From positions 1-31,308 of the forward strand of contig CALMDH010000191.1 in assembly GCA_937862735.1 (NCBI GenBank): 31,308 bases of DNA, in the 5' to 3' direction. The stretch is from M0108 sp937862735 (GTDB taxonomy: Bacteria > Pseudomonadota > Gammaproteobacteria > Chromatiales > Chromatiaceae). Shown here piece by piece: positions 7,383-15,667 of this stretch (position 1 is the first letter of the stretch; the number at the start of each line of letters is the position of its first letter). The notes below the pieces were generated by a model, which worked only from the letters and a program-made list of their open reading frames with translations, made no database searches and was not told where the DNA came from. The translations under genes were made by a program, and so were the position numbers.

Positions 7383-9224
7383 TCACCCGCACCGGCCATT
7401 TCCGCGCGCGGCTGGTCCCGCCACAGGCCGGAAGAGCCGCCCCTCGGCGCGTAGGAAATGGACGAAGAACTCGAACAACACCAGGCGGGTGGTCTGGACG
7501 AAGACCACCAGGCCCTCCAGCACGATGGCGAAGAGGTTGCCCAGGATGACCACCAGCCACCAGGCCAAGGGGTTCTCCATCCCCGCGGCCAGGGTCATGA
7601 CGGTATGGGATAGGGCCGCGTGAGCCAGGGCGAAGGCCCCGACCCGGGCGAAGGACAGGGTATTGAGCAACAGTTCGAAAAGGCTGTAGAGCAGCCGCCC
7701 CAGGGCGCCCATCAGGGCGGCCAGCCCTTGGTGTCGGCACTGCCAGAGGGTGCCGATGGTAAAGTGGACCAGGGCCAGGGCGGCGATCCCCAGGGCCGGC
7801 GGCCAGGCCAGGGCGGTCAGGAGCGCTACGTAGAGCACCAGGACGGCCAGGTCCATCGCCAGCCAGGGAGCGAGTTCGTCGTTCCACTTCGCCTCGAAGC
7901 CGGCGAAGACCAGGCCCAGGATCAGGAGGCCAACGCCGAAGGCCAAGGGCACGGCCAGGACGATAAGGGGCGCGTCCAGGGGTTTGAGCCAGAGGGCCGG
8001 GATCAGGTCGTCGAAGCCGAAGGCATCGCCGAAGACCAGGCCGAAGGCCATGGCCGAGAGACCACAGGGCAGCAGGAAGCGGATCTCGGGCCAGCGCTTG
8101 CCCAGGATCAGGACGAACAGGACCAGCAGCAGCCCATGGCCCAGGTCGGGGAACATGTAACCAAACAGCAGGGGCACCAGCAGGGCGAGGAGGCCGCTCG
8201 GGTCCACCTCCTTGCGGTCGGGGGTCCCCCAGAGCAGGAGCAGGGGGCGGAAGGGCTGGGCCCACCAGCTTTGCAGGGTGGTGACCGGGGGCGCCGCCGC
8301 GAGGGGCGGGTCGGGGAAGCGCGCCACGACCTTGATGCCCGCCGCCCAGAGGGTGGCCTGGAGGCGCTCCGGGTCCTCGGCCGTGGTCCAGCCCGTGACG
8401 TGGCAGATCTCCTGAACACCCAGGTGGCGGGCGGCCTGGTCCAGATACCAACTCAAGGTATCGAGATCGGCCCGGGCGGCGGCGATGGCCGGATCTATCC
8501 GCAGCGCCCGCGCCTCCCCTTCCAGGGCGCTGATCTCCCGTTCTACCTGCCTAAGGCGGGCGTGAAGCTGACGGATGCGGTTATCCAGATCCCCGGTCAG
8601 CCAAGGGGGGATGCCGATCTGGTCGCAGCCCTGGTCGACCACCAGTTGCTGGATGAGGGCGCGGTCATCCGCCAGGCCCAGCAGAATCCGGAAGTCGTGA
8701 CGGGGACCGGCCACCACCAGGACGGTCGGCCCGGCGAGGGCGACCGTTTCCAGGCGGCTGGTCTTGGGGCAGACGAACAGGCATTTGCACAGAAAGCGGG
8801 TCTGGTTGAACAGGCCGTCCGGGTCCACGCCATCCCGGCGCATGGCGCGCAGGGCCTCGTCCAGATAAAGCAGATCGTCCCGCTCCCCCTGGCGTTCCGC
8901 CAGTTGCTCCTGGAGGAAATCCAGGCGGGCGCTCCAGACCCGCAACCGGTGCAGGGCCTGATTGGCGAGATGGACCGGGTTGCCGACCAGGGCGCCAGGC
9001 CGCTTCCGGGCGGGGGGCAGGTCATCCTGATGGCGGGCGATCAGCTCCCGCCCGCGCCTAATGAAGAAACCCAGTCGTTGGGTGTCCGGGCCCTCCGCCA
9101 GCCGTGGGTCCGTTTCCAGTTCCACCACCCCGGTGCGGGCCAGGATCTCGGTGGTGCGCACCGTCTGCTCGTGGGGGACGTAGATCTCGAACCAGCGGGC
9201 CTGAACGGGACGGAGGCGGAACAT
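7383..9224 (-). CDS. V-type ATP synthase subunit I (a-subunit homologue), orphan
   Basis: This 613-residue protein has a cytoplasmic N-terminal half (MFRLRPVQARWFEIYVP, then coiled-coil segments) and a C-terminal half with seven or eight hydrophobic helices. This is the layout of V/A-type ATPase subunit I, the stator subunit that carries ions past the rotor ring. The essential Arg is present in SFARVGAFALAHAALS (about residue 527). The final helix motif FVQTTRLVLFEFFVHFLRAEG matches the family's second conserved Arg region, so the channel looks functional. Length is normal. The longer frame extends 24 codons upstream, but ATG at 9224 starts at the family N-terminus. Oddly, no other V-ATPase subunit (A, B, D, E, K) is adjacent on either side. 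Confidence 0.85.
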   Translation of the reverse strand: MFRLRPVQARWFEIYVPHEQTVRTTEILARTGVVELETDPRLAEGPDTQRLGFFIRRGRELIARHQDDLPPARKRPGALVGNPVHLANQALHRLRVWSARLDFLQEQLAERQGERDDLLYLDEALRAMRRDGVDPDGLFNQTRFLCKCLFVCPKTSRLETVALAGPTVLVVAGPRHDFRILLGLADDRALIQQLVVDQGCDQIGIPPWLTGDLDNRIRQLHARLRQVEREISALEGEARALRIDPAIAAARADLDTLSWYLDQAARHLGVQEICHVTGWTTAEDPERLQATLWAAGIKVVARFPDPPLAAAPPVTTLQSWWAQPFRPLLLLWGTPDRKEVDPSGLLALLVPLLFGYMFPDLGHGLLLVLFVLILGKRWPEIRFLLPCGLSAMAFGLVFGDAFGFDDLIPALWLKPLDAPLIVLAVPLAFGVGLLILGLVFAGFEAKWNDELAPWLAMDLAVLVLYVALLTALAWPPALGIAALALVHFTIGTLWQCRHQGLAALMGALGRLLYSLFELLLNTLSFARVGAFALAHAALSHTVMTLAAGMENPLAWWLVVILGNLFAIVLEGLVVFVQTTRLVLFEFFVHFLRAEGRLFRPVAGPAARGNGRCG

Positions 9225-9661
9225 GGTCTTTATTTGACAACTAGGATGGAGGGCACGGCCTGATCCGGGTGACCAGCGGACCTCCCGGCCCCCCAAGAAA
9301 ATCGGTTAGGGTGAAGGTCACGGTAAACTTCTTCATTTTCAGAGGCATGCCCTACCGTCTCATGAGAGTTAGCGTTGAAGTCACGGCAAAGACTTTCATG
9401 GTCAGGGGGGCGCGTGCCCGCATGACATTGAGCGGAGCCAGGCGGTGGAAGGAACAACATCACCTTGAGCACCTCCGGCATCTTCAGTTACCGGGTATGT
9501 TAGTTAATCAGCATCAACTTAAATATAGCGGACTTTTGTTCCTCGTCCGGCTTTCGCGTCTGGCGTGCGGTGGGCGGGTCGAAGATCTTGTCTGGCGCTT
9601 GGGTCCGACGATGGGTAGGGGTCGAGGTGCATGCCCTACAACGGCGCAATGTCATGGCCGG
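9225..9661. other. 437-base intergenic region with an imperfect duplication
   Basis: I see no convincing gene here. Two imperfect direct copies are present, 9305-9352 and 9368-9419. Both begin GTTAG, contain TCACGG and TTCAT, and end TGCCC. Read on the minus strand each contains an ATG followed by similar short reading frames (MKKFTVTFTLT and MKVFAVTSTLT) that soon stop. The stretch at 9490-9530 is AT-rich compared with its surroundings and may hold the promoter for the V-ATPase I gene. A small inverted repeat CGGAC/GTCCG lies near 9528-9550. Confidence 0.5.
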
Positions 9662-10459
9662 CTAGCGATATGGCCGCCAGCCAAGGGTGCTGGTTGCAAC
9701 CAATACCGCAACCAGGACGGGGCCGAAGGGCTGGTCGAAGGTCAGCGCGGCCCCAAACGCCAGGAGATAGGCCGCCACCCCAAGACCGCTGGCCAGTGCC
9801 AGGGTCGCTGGCCAGCCGCGGGCCAGCCGAAAGGCGAGCCAGGCGGGCACCAGTACCAGGGCGAAGGCCCCCATCAGTCCCAGGGTCGCGGTGCCGACCG
9901 CCACCCCCGTCGCGCTCAGCAGGTCCATCCCCAGATGCCACCGCCAGGCCGGCAAGCGGTTGGCTTGTTCGAAGCGGGGGAAGAAGCGGGCGCGCAACAG
10001 CCTCCGGCTGAGCCAGGGCAAGGCCAGCAAGCACAGGCACGCCAGCGTCAGGCTCGCCATGAATTCGACCCAACCGCCAACATAGAGCTGGCCGTCCATC
10101 AGGGCATGTCCCAGGGCATCGCCCAGGGCCGTGTTCGCGGCGATCAGCATCAGGGCTGACCAGCCGATCAGGATCATGTAAGCGTAGGCGGTATTGCCGC
10201 GGGCACCCAGCAGGGACTTGGCGAGTCCGGCACCCCAGGCCCCGCAGGTGCCCCCGATCACGGCGGGCAGACCAGCCGCCAGCCCGAGCAGGGCGCTCGC
10301 CGCCGCCAGATGGGCCAGCCCCAGGGCCGCCAACCATTCCTCTCTTAGCAGCAGCAGGGCGCCCAAGGCCGGCAGGACGCAGGCCAGGGCCAAACCGGTG
10401 AGGAAGGGCAGGCGGAACAGGGGATCGAGCCAGCCCAGGGGCCAGAGATTGGCTTCCAT
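9662..10459 (-). CDS. Metal (probably zinc) ABC importer, permease
   Basis: This is a permease of about 265 residues with seven to nine hydrophobic helices, fitting the ZnuB/TroC (ABC-3) family: LPALGALLLLREEWLAALGLAHLAAASALLG near the N-terminus, and a C-terminal block with GVAVGTATLGLMGAFALVLVPAWLAFRLA. It transports the divalent metal delivered by the binding protein encoded two genes upstream. The start chosen is the ATG at 10459, which overlaps the stop of the ATPase gene as TGATG. A GTG at 10471 would add four residues. It is the last gene of the five-gene minus-strand operon. Confidence 0.8.
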   Translation of the reverse strand: MEANLWPLGWLDPLFRLPFLTGLALACVLPALGALLLLREEWLAALGLAHLAAASALLGLAAGLPAVIGGTCGAWGAGLAKSLLGARGNTAYAYMILIGWSALMLIAANTALGDALGHALMDGQLYVGGWVEFMASLTLACLCLLALPWLSRRLLRARFFPRFEQANRLPAWRWHLGMDLLSATGVAVGTATLGLMGAFALVLVPAWLAFRLARGWPATLALASGLGVAAYLLAFGAALTFDQPFGPVLVAVLVATSTLGWRPYR

Positions 10460-11076
10460 CAAGCCTTCCACGCCACCACCTCCAGCACGCGTTGGCAGAC
10501 CGCATCCAGGAAATCGCGCTCGTGACTGACCAGCAGCACGGCCTGGCCCCCACGGCGCGCGGCCAGGAACTCCCCCAGGAGGGCCTCGGCATCCGGATCG
10601 AGGTTGTTGGTGGGCTCGTCTAGTAAGACCAGGTCCATCCCGCTAGCCAAGGTGGCCCAGACGTTCAACAACTGGAACTCGCCGCCACTCAGGGTATCGA
10701 GACGCTGCCCGAGCCAGGGCCGCAGCCGCGCCGGGGGCGGCGTGGCGGCCAGCCCGGCCGCGCGCAGCAGGTCCCGTCCCGTCATGGGCATGAGGGGTAG
10801 CCGTGCCGGCCGCTGCTCCTGATAGGCCAGTGTCAGCCCGGGACGGCGCCGGATGGTGCCCGCGAACGGGCGGGCCGTCCCCGCGATGGCATTGAGGAGG
10901 GTGGACTTACCGACGCCATTGGCCCCCCAGAGGCCAATCACCTCGCCGGGCGAGAGGGTGAAGGTCATGGGACCGATGACGGGTGCCGTGCGATGACCGG
11001 CGACCAGGCCCTCCACCCGCAGCAAGGGCGCTTCGCCCATCATCCCCGTTACCGACAGGCTACCCATCCTGTTCAT
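10459..11076 (-). CDS. Metal (probably zinc) ABC importer, ATP-binding protein
   Basis: This 205-residue ABC ATPase has all motifs: Walker A GANGVGKST, Q-loop in AYQEQRPA, signature LSGGE, Walker B LVLLDEP, and the switch His in LLVSHERDFLD. Its small size and position between a ZnuA-like binding protein and a ZnuB-like permease identify it as the ZnuC-type energiser. It overlaps the binding-protein gene by four bases (ATGA), indicating translational coupling. The N-terminal 18 residues before LLRVEGLV are extra, and an internal Met could be the true start. Confidence 0.85.
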   Translation of the reverse strand: MNRMGSLSVTGMMGEAPLLRVEGLVAGHRTAPVIGPMTFTLSPGEVIGLWGANGVGKSTLLNAIAGTARPFAGTIRRRPGLTLAYQEQRPARLPLMPMTGRDLLRAAGLAATPPPARLRPWLGQRLDTLSGGEFQLLNVWATLASGMDLVLLDEPTNNLDPDAEALLGEFLAARRGGQAVLLVSHERDFLDAVCQRVLEVVAWKA

Positions 11077-12008
11077 TGGCCGGGGCCGCGCGGCGCTGCC
11101 AGCGCATCCACCCAGCGATCGATATGCCGCAGGTAGGCGTCGCCGTCGGCATCCGCGGGGGGCTCCATCCCAAGCTGAAGGGCCTGCCAGCCCAGGCGGT
11201 CGGCGAGGGCGGCGGGGGCCTGGGGCGAATGATAGGGGGCGTAGAGGATCACCCCGGAACGGCCGGTCAAGGCGGCGGTCAGCTCGGTGAGTTGCCGTCC
11301 CGTCATGGGCACGCCAGGTATGGGTTCGAGGGTGCCAAGCAGGGGGATGCCGAGACGATCCAGCAGATAGATGGCATCGCGGTGGTAAAGGACCACCCCG
11401 GGGGCCTTGGCCGCCCGCGATCGCCAGGCGGGGAGCCGGCCCTCGACCTTGAGGGCGAAGGCGGCCGCCGCGGCGCGATACTGGCTGGCGCCCTCCGGAT
11501 CGAGCAGGGCGAGACGCTCGGCGAGTTCCCGCCCCACCTGGGCCATGCGCACCGGGTCCATGTTGATGTGCGGGTTGCCGATCGGATGGACATCACCCAG
11601 GGCGCGGTCGGCGGTCCCCCCGGCGTCGAGCAGGGGCACCTGGGCGGTGGCCTCGAAATAACCGCTGGCGCCCGGCAGCACCTTGGGGTTGGCGGCGTTG
11701 GCGATCACCGCGGGCAGCCAGCCGATCTCCAGATCGGCGCCCATGGCCACGACCAGATCCGCCCCGCGCAGGGCGCGCATCATGGACGGTTTGACCTGGA
11801 GGGCGTGGAGATCGCGGTCCGGGCCCGCCAGCACCTCCAGCTGGACGCCCTGATGTACGCCCTGATGGACGCCCAGCTTGACATTGGGTCCCGCGATCTC
11901 GCGCACCAGGGCCCCCAAACTGGGACTGGTGGCAACCACCTTGAGGTCCGCCGCCGCGGTGGACAGGGGCAGCACAAGGGTCAAGAGCAAGAACAGACGT
12001 TGCAACAT
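11073..12008 (-). CDS. Periplasmic metal (probably zinc) binding protein, ZnuA/TroA family
   Basis: This 311-residue protein has a signal peptide (MLQRLFLLLTLVLPLSTAAA, cleavage around TAAA-DLK). The cluster A-I binding-protein fold is shown by VVATSPSLGALVREIAG near the N-terminus, the metal-ligand His regions DLHAL, GNPHINMDP and LYHRDAIYLLDRLG, and PGVPMTGRQLTEL. The usual long His-rich loop of ZnuA is absent. A short duplication (GVHQGVHQGVQ, from a 12-base repeat) lies around residues 47-57, before the first ligand region. It should capture the metal in the periplasm and pass it to the permease. Zinc is inferred from the His-rich porin and small His/Cys protein in the operon; manganese or another ion is not excluded. 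Confidence 0.82.
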   Translation of the reverse strand: MLQRLFLLLTLVLPLSTAAADLKVVATSPSLGALVREIAGPNVKLGVHQGVHQGVQLEVLAGPDRDLHALQVKPSMMRALRGADLVVAMGADLEIGWLPAVIANAANPKVLPGASGYFEATAQVPLLDAGGTADRALGDVHPIGNPHINMDPVRMAQVGRELAERLALLDPEGASQYRAAAAAFALKVEGRLPAWRSRAAKAPGVVLYHRDAIYLLDRLGIPLLGTLEPIPGVPMTGRQLTELTAALTGRSGVILYAPYHSPQAPAALADRLGWQALQLGMEPPADADGDAYLRHIDRWVDALAAPRGPGQ

Positions 12009-12022
12009 TTCGTGACTCCCGG

Positions 12023-13630
12023 TCAGAAGCCATGGGCGCCATGGGCGCCCAGGCTCATGATGAATTGCAGATAAAAGGCGTCAAAGTGCGCCCGTTCGCC
12101 GGGGGCGACCAGGATGTCGTTACGCGCGTACTGCGCCCGCAGACGGGAAAACTCCGACAGGTTCCAGGTCAAGTCGAGCGTCCAGCGGTCGGAGGCGCCG
12201 AAATCCTGCCCCCCGGCGCCACCGCTGACCGCGTTGGTCAACCCCAGGACGTCATAGCGCAGGCCCGCCGTCCATTTCGGGGCAAGGCCATAGAGGGCCT
12301 GGGCATAGAGTCCATCGGTGGTGAAGGTGCGCGATGCCCCGATCAGGTCGCTGAGGTTGCCCAACTCCTCGCCGCTCGTCTCCTCGATCAGGGTGGCATT
12401 GCGGATCTCGGCGTCCGCGATGGAGCGCAGGTATTCGGCCTGGACCTTGAAATCCCCCTGGCCGTGGGCGCCACCCCCCTCAAGTTTGTAGACGATGTCG
12501 ATGCCCCACAGGGTCGCGTCGCCCTCGAGACCCGTCCGCAGGAGGGTATGGTGATCCTCCTCTTCCGCCACTGCGCCCGCCTCCCCGGAAAGGGCCAGCT
12601 CCAGCCACTCTTCCACTTGGTATTGGGTGTTGTGGGCCAGGGACAGGCCGAACTGGAGGGCATGTCCGTCCGGCAGTTCCGGCGCCAGCTTGGCGAAGGC
12701 CGTCCAGAGTCGGGGTCCATCCTGGTCTTCGTCCAGGCCCAGTTCGACCTGTTCCGCCTCCCCGAGGCGGGCCCCGAACACCTCCTGATCCCCTTGCAGC
12801 GCCTCAAAGCCGAACAGGGCATAGACCGGCAGGTCGGGCAGCCAGGTCACCTGGAGACCGGTGTCCTGCAGGCCATGTTCGCCGAGCAGGTTGAGGTAGG
12901 GCAGGTTCTGGTCGACGAAGTCCCACTGATGGGGATGTTGCCGGTTGATATAGCCGAAATCGCTGAGGAATTTACCCCCCTTGACCTTGAGCCCGTAGGG
13001 TAGGCGACGGGTCTGGAAATAGCCCTCTTCCAGGTCCACGGAGCCCTGGCCGTCGATGGCCAGATAGGCGACGGCGTCGAAATAGGGATCAACGGTGGCG
13101 GAAAAGGCGATCTCCGCCTCGCTGAAGTTGAAGCCGTTGTGGGTTTCGGCGTGAGCGTGTTCCGCCTCCGTATCCCCGCCATGGGCATGGAACAGCCTGC
13201 CGGGCATGAAGGCCTCACCGACCAGGGCCGCCCCCCGGCCGTCGATACCATCCTGGTAATAGTTGCCATTGAGGATCACCGACAACTGGGGGTTGAAGTC
13301 CGCCCCCGCGCTGGGGGCATTCTGGCGCTGGCTACCGGGGCTGGCGGCGGGGGTCGCTCCCGGGGCCGTGGGCGCGGTCATGGGCCGCGTGGCGGCCGGG
13401 TTGGCGGCGGGACGGGTATCCGCCGCGGCCGCCCCCCTGGCGGCGTTGGCCGCCTGACGTTCCGCCTTGGCCAGTCGGGCCTCCAAGTCCTGAATTCGTT
13501 GCTCGTACTGGTCTTTCAAGGCACTCAGGCTGGCCTTGAGCTCGGCGATGTCCGCCGCGGTGGATGGGTAGGCGCTCACGGGCGCCAAGAGGGCGGCCAG
13601 CACGGCGCCCCGCTGGACAAGGATGGGCAT
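12023..13630 (-). CDS. Outer-membrane porin-like protein with His-rich loop, in zinc-uptake operon
   Basis: This 535-residue protein has a predicted signal peptide (cleavage near STAADIAEL). It then has a coiled coil (residues about 25-70), an Ala/Pro/Thr-rich linker (about 70-120) and a beta-barrel rich in aromatic/acidic alternating strands, ending in a terminal Phe (GAHGAHGF), the usual outer-membrane insertion signal. A loop near residues 148-163 carries HAHGGDTEAEHAHAETH. It is the second gene of an operon with ABC metal-import genes 14 bases downstream, so it probably admits zinc or a zinc complex across the outer membrane. No TonB box or plug domain is visible, so it looks TonB-independent. 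The function is inferred from context and composition. Confidence 0.72.
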   Translation of the reverse strand: MPILVQRGAVLAALLAPVSAYPSTAADIAELKASLSALKDQYEQRIQDLEARLAKAERQAANAARGAAAADTRPAANPAATRPMTAPTAPGATPAASPGSQRQNAPSAGADFNPQLSVILNGNYYQDGIDGRGAALVGEAFMPGRLFHAHGGDTEAEHAHAETHNGFNFSEAEIAFSATVDPYFDAVAYLAIDGQGSVDLEEGYFQTRRLPYGLKVKGGKFLSDFGYINRQHPHQWDFVDQNLPYLNLLGEHGLQDTGLQVTWLPDLPVYALFGFEALQGDQEVFGARLGEAEQVELGLDEDQDGPRLWTAFAKLAPELPDGHALQFGLSLAHNTQYQVEEWLELALSGEAGAVAEEEDHHTLLRTGLEGDATLWGIDIVYKLEGGGAHGQGDFKVQAEYLRSIADAEIRNATLIEETSGEELGNLSDLIGASRTFTTDGLYAQALYGLAPKWTAGLRYDVLGLTNAVSGGAGGQDFGASDRWTLDLTWNLSEFSRLRAQYARNDILVAPGERAHFDAFYLQFIMSLGAHGAHGF

Positions 13631-13699
13631 GGTCGATGCTCCGACGGCAACTCATAGGGGCCCGTCAGCCCCGAGAGCTATCCAGGAGCCGGCGGGAGG

Positions 13700-14044
13700 T
13701 CAGCGGTGGGGCAGGGCGCCCGGCGGAGCGCGGGGAGACTGGGGGCGATGGGTGGCGCGGGAGGGGATGACCGGGGGGCGCGATGAGACCAGGATCCTGG
13801 TCCGGCCGATGAACAGGAGCCACGCGAGGACGAGCGGCAGGGTGGCGGGGGCATGACCGCCGATCAGACAGATGACGCAATCGGCGTCACCGCCCTCGCT
13901 GAGGTGATGGACCTCATGCGCGACCCAGAAGGCTTGGGCCAGCAGCAGGCAGCCGGCAAGGACGAGGGCCGCCCAGGAGCCGATCGGGGCTGACCAGCCG
14001 CCAGGGGTGGGGGGTGATAAGGGCCTTCGGGGTGACATGCGCAT
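13700..14044 (-). CDS. Small membrane protein with H/C motif, DUF2946-like
   Basis: This 114-residue protein has one hydrophobic segment (WAALVLAGCLLLAQAFWVAHEV), followed by HHLSEGGDADCVICLIGGHA, a pattern of paired His, C-x2-C and a further His. A second hydrophobic stretch and a basic/proline-rich tail follow. DUF2946-like proteins with this His/Cys arrangement often sit in metal-related operons. It is the first gene of the minus-strand group leading to the porin and ABC importer, with a 69-base gap to the porin gene. Metal binding is inferred. ATG at 14044 or 14038 could be the start. Confidence 0.6.
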   Translation of the reverse strand: MRMSPRRPLSPPTPGGWSAPIGSWAALVLAGCLLLAQAFWVAHEVHHLSEGGDADCVICLIGGHAPATLPLVLAWLLFIGRTRILVSSRPPVIPSRATHRPQSPRAPPGALPHR

Positions 14045-14362
14045 GGACTGAGGGTCAGGGGCCCGTCAAGTTTACTGGAAGTCGCGTTTCCTGAACCGTT
14101 TCGATTTTTTGTTGCTTCCCGGAGAGGCTAGCTGCAAAGGCTGACCATGCGGTTATACCGGCTACTCGCCACCTCCAGATTTGCCGCAGTCACCCCTTTT
14201 GCCAAATGCTCGGCGTATCAAGGCAACATCCCGACTCCTAACACACAAGGAAATCCCCTCTCTGCTAGCATAAGGTCGCACGTCCAATCTTATGGAAGAC
14301 ATGCTTGAGCTTTAAGCATCAGCCTCGCTGAAGAGGCTTCCCACGCCTGCGGTGACCCGCCC
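14045..14362. promoter_or_regulatory. Divergent intergenic region with two tandem hairpins
   Basis: This 318-base region separates the minus-strand zinc operon from the plus-strand NHLM export operon and must contain both promoters. Two perfect 6-bp hairpins lie back to back just before the export operon: ATGCTT/AAGCAT (14301-14306 with 14314-14319) and AGCCTC/GAGGCT (14321-14326 with 14333-14338). Neither is followed by a T-run, so they look more like leader structure or protein-binding sites than a terminator. I could not identify a convincing Zur box. The interior is less GC-rich than the flanking genes. Confidence 0.5.
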
Positions 14363-15667
14363 ATGACCGATAAGGTAACCGATGGCCAACACGATAACGT
14401 GAACCCCCTTTTTCGCCCCCAAGCGCTGGCCAAGGTCACCGATCCCGACCAGCTCGACCAGTCCCTGCGCCTGGTGCGCCCCTGCCATCTGCTGGGCTTT
14501 GGCGTCGTGGCCGTGGTGTTGGGGGCTGGCCTGGCGTGGAGCCTGATCGCCACCGCCCCGGTCAAGGTCAGTGGACCGGGCGTGCTGCTGTCGCCCGCCG
14601 GCGTTGCCGCCGTCACCACCCGTGATACCGGCAACATAGATCAGCTACTGGTTCGTCCTGGTGACCGCGTGGTCCCTGATCAGCCTCTCGCTCTGATCCG
14701 CAGCCCCGAGCGCATCGACGAACTGCGAGCCGCGGAGGAAGAGGCCAGCGAGGCCCAGGCGCTCTACCAGGCCCTGGCGGAGGAGTTCGCCGCTCAGGAC
14801 CGGCTGCAGGCCGATTTGCTCGCGCGGATGACCGCAGCCACCGCGGAACGTATCCAGAGCCTGGAAGTCCTTGTGGAAAGCCTCACTAAACAGCATGCGG
14901 GCGAGGCTGGCTTGCGTGATAAAGGCCTGGTCAGCGGCCGGCAATTCCTCGAAACGGAAACCCAACTGGCCCAAACGGCCCATGAATTGGCGATGGCCCG
15001 CAACCATGTCACCGAACTGGCCCTGGAAAAGGAGCAACAAGCGAGCAAACGCCAGCAGGAATTGGCCGAACAGCGCCTCCGGGCGCAAAATCTGCGCCGC
15101 CACGCCGATAATCTGAATCGCAAATACGAACGGGACCGTCAGGTCCTGGCTAGCGTCTCCGGCCACGTCGCCGAGATCGGCGTTGACGTCGATGACCCGG
15201 TCAGTGCCGGACAGTCCATCGCCCGGCTGCTGATTGATCGGGAAGAGGAAAGCGGCCTGACGGTCATCGCCTACCTCCCCGCCGCCGAGGGCAAGAAGGT
15301 CAAGCCCGACATGCTGGCCCAAGTCTCGCCCTCCACTGTCAAGTTCGAGCTCGAGGGCTATGTCTTGGGTCGGGTCTTGCGGGTATCGGAACTGCCGGCG
15401 AGCCGCGAGGCCCTGCTGCGCCGGTTGCGCAATACCGTGCTGGTAGACGACCTCCTCAAGCAGGGTACCCCGATCGAGATCGAGGTTGCGTTGCAACAGA
15501 ACGCGGCCGCGCCCAGCGGCTATGCCTGGACCTCCGGCATCGGGCCCGACATCCGCCTCGAACCGGGCACCCTGGCCCGTACCCAGGTGGTGGTGGAGCG
15601 CGTCCACCTCATCAGCCTGCTGTTCCCGGCCATGGACTATGTCTATGGCTGGTTCAAGGCGCGATGA
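14363..15667 (+). CDS. NHLM system secretion protein, HlyD family adaptor
   Basis: This 434-residue membrane-fusion protein has a cytoplasmic N-terminus, one membrane helix (about residues 44-66, LLGFGVVAVVLGAGLAWSLIA), a first lipoyl half (VKVSGPGVLLSPAGVAAV, VRPGDRVVPDQPLALI), a long alpha-helical hairpin (about 110-260), then the second lipoyl half (GHVAEIGVDVDDPVSAGQSIARL) and a C-terminal beta domain. This matches the HlyD protein of NHLM bacteriocin-type export systems, which links the ABC exporter to the cell exterior. It is the first gene of a three-gene operon, and its stop overlaps the next start by four bases (ATGA). The Shine-Dalgarno sequence is weak. Confidence 0.88.
   Translation: MTDKVTDGQHDNVNPLFRPQALAKVTDPDQLDQSLRLVRPCHLLGFGVVAVVLGAGLAWSLIATAPVKVSGPGVLLSPAGVAAVTTRDTGNIDQLLVRPGDRVVPDQPLALIRSPERIDELRAAEEEASEAQALYQALAEEFAAQDRLQADLLARMTAATAERIQSLEVLVESLTKQHAGEAGLRDKGLVSGRQFLETETQLAQTAHELAMARNHVTELALEKEQQASKRQQELAEQRLRAQNLRRHADNLNRKYERDRQVLASVSGHVAEIGVDVDDPVSAGQSIARLLIDREEESGLTVIAYLPAAEGKKVKPDMLAQVSPSTVKFELEGYVLGRVLRVSELPASREALLRRLRNTVLVDDLLKQGTPIEIEVALQQNAAAPSGYAWTSGIGPDIRLEPGTLARTQVVVERVHLISLLFPAMDYVYGWFKAR

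Noticed and set aside
7620..9263. Plus-strand ORF of 547 codons opposite V-ATPase I
   Set aside because: Antisense shadow with Gly/Gln/Asp-rich composition and no domain.
14045..14110. Possible Zur box (GGAA-N7-TTCC) upstream of the metal operon
   Set aside because: The palindrome is too short and does not match the known Zur consensus.
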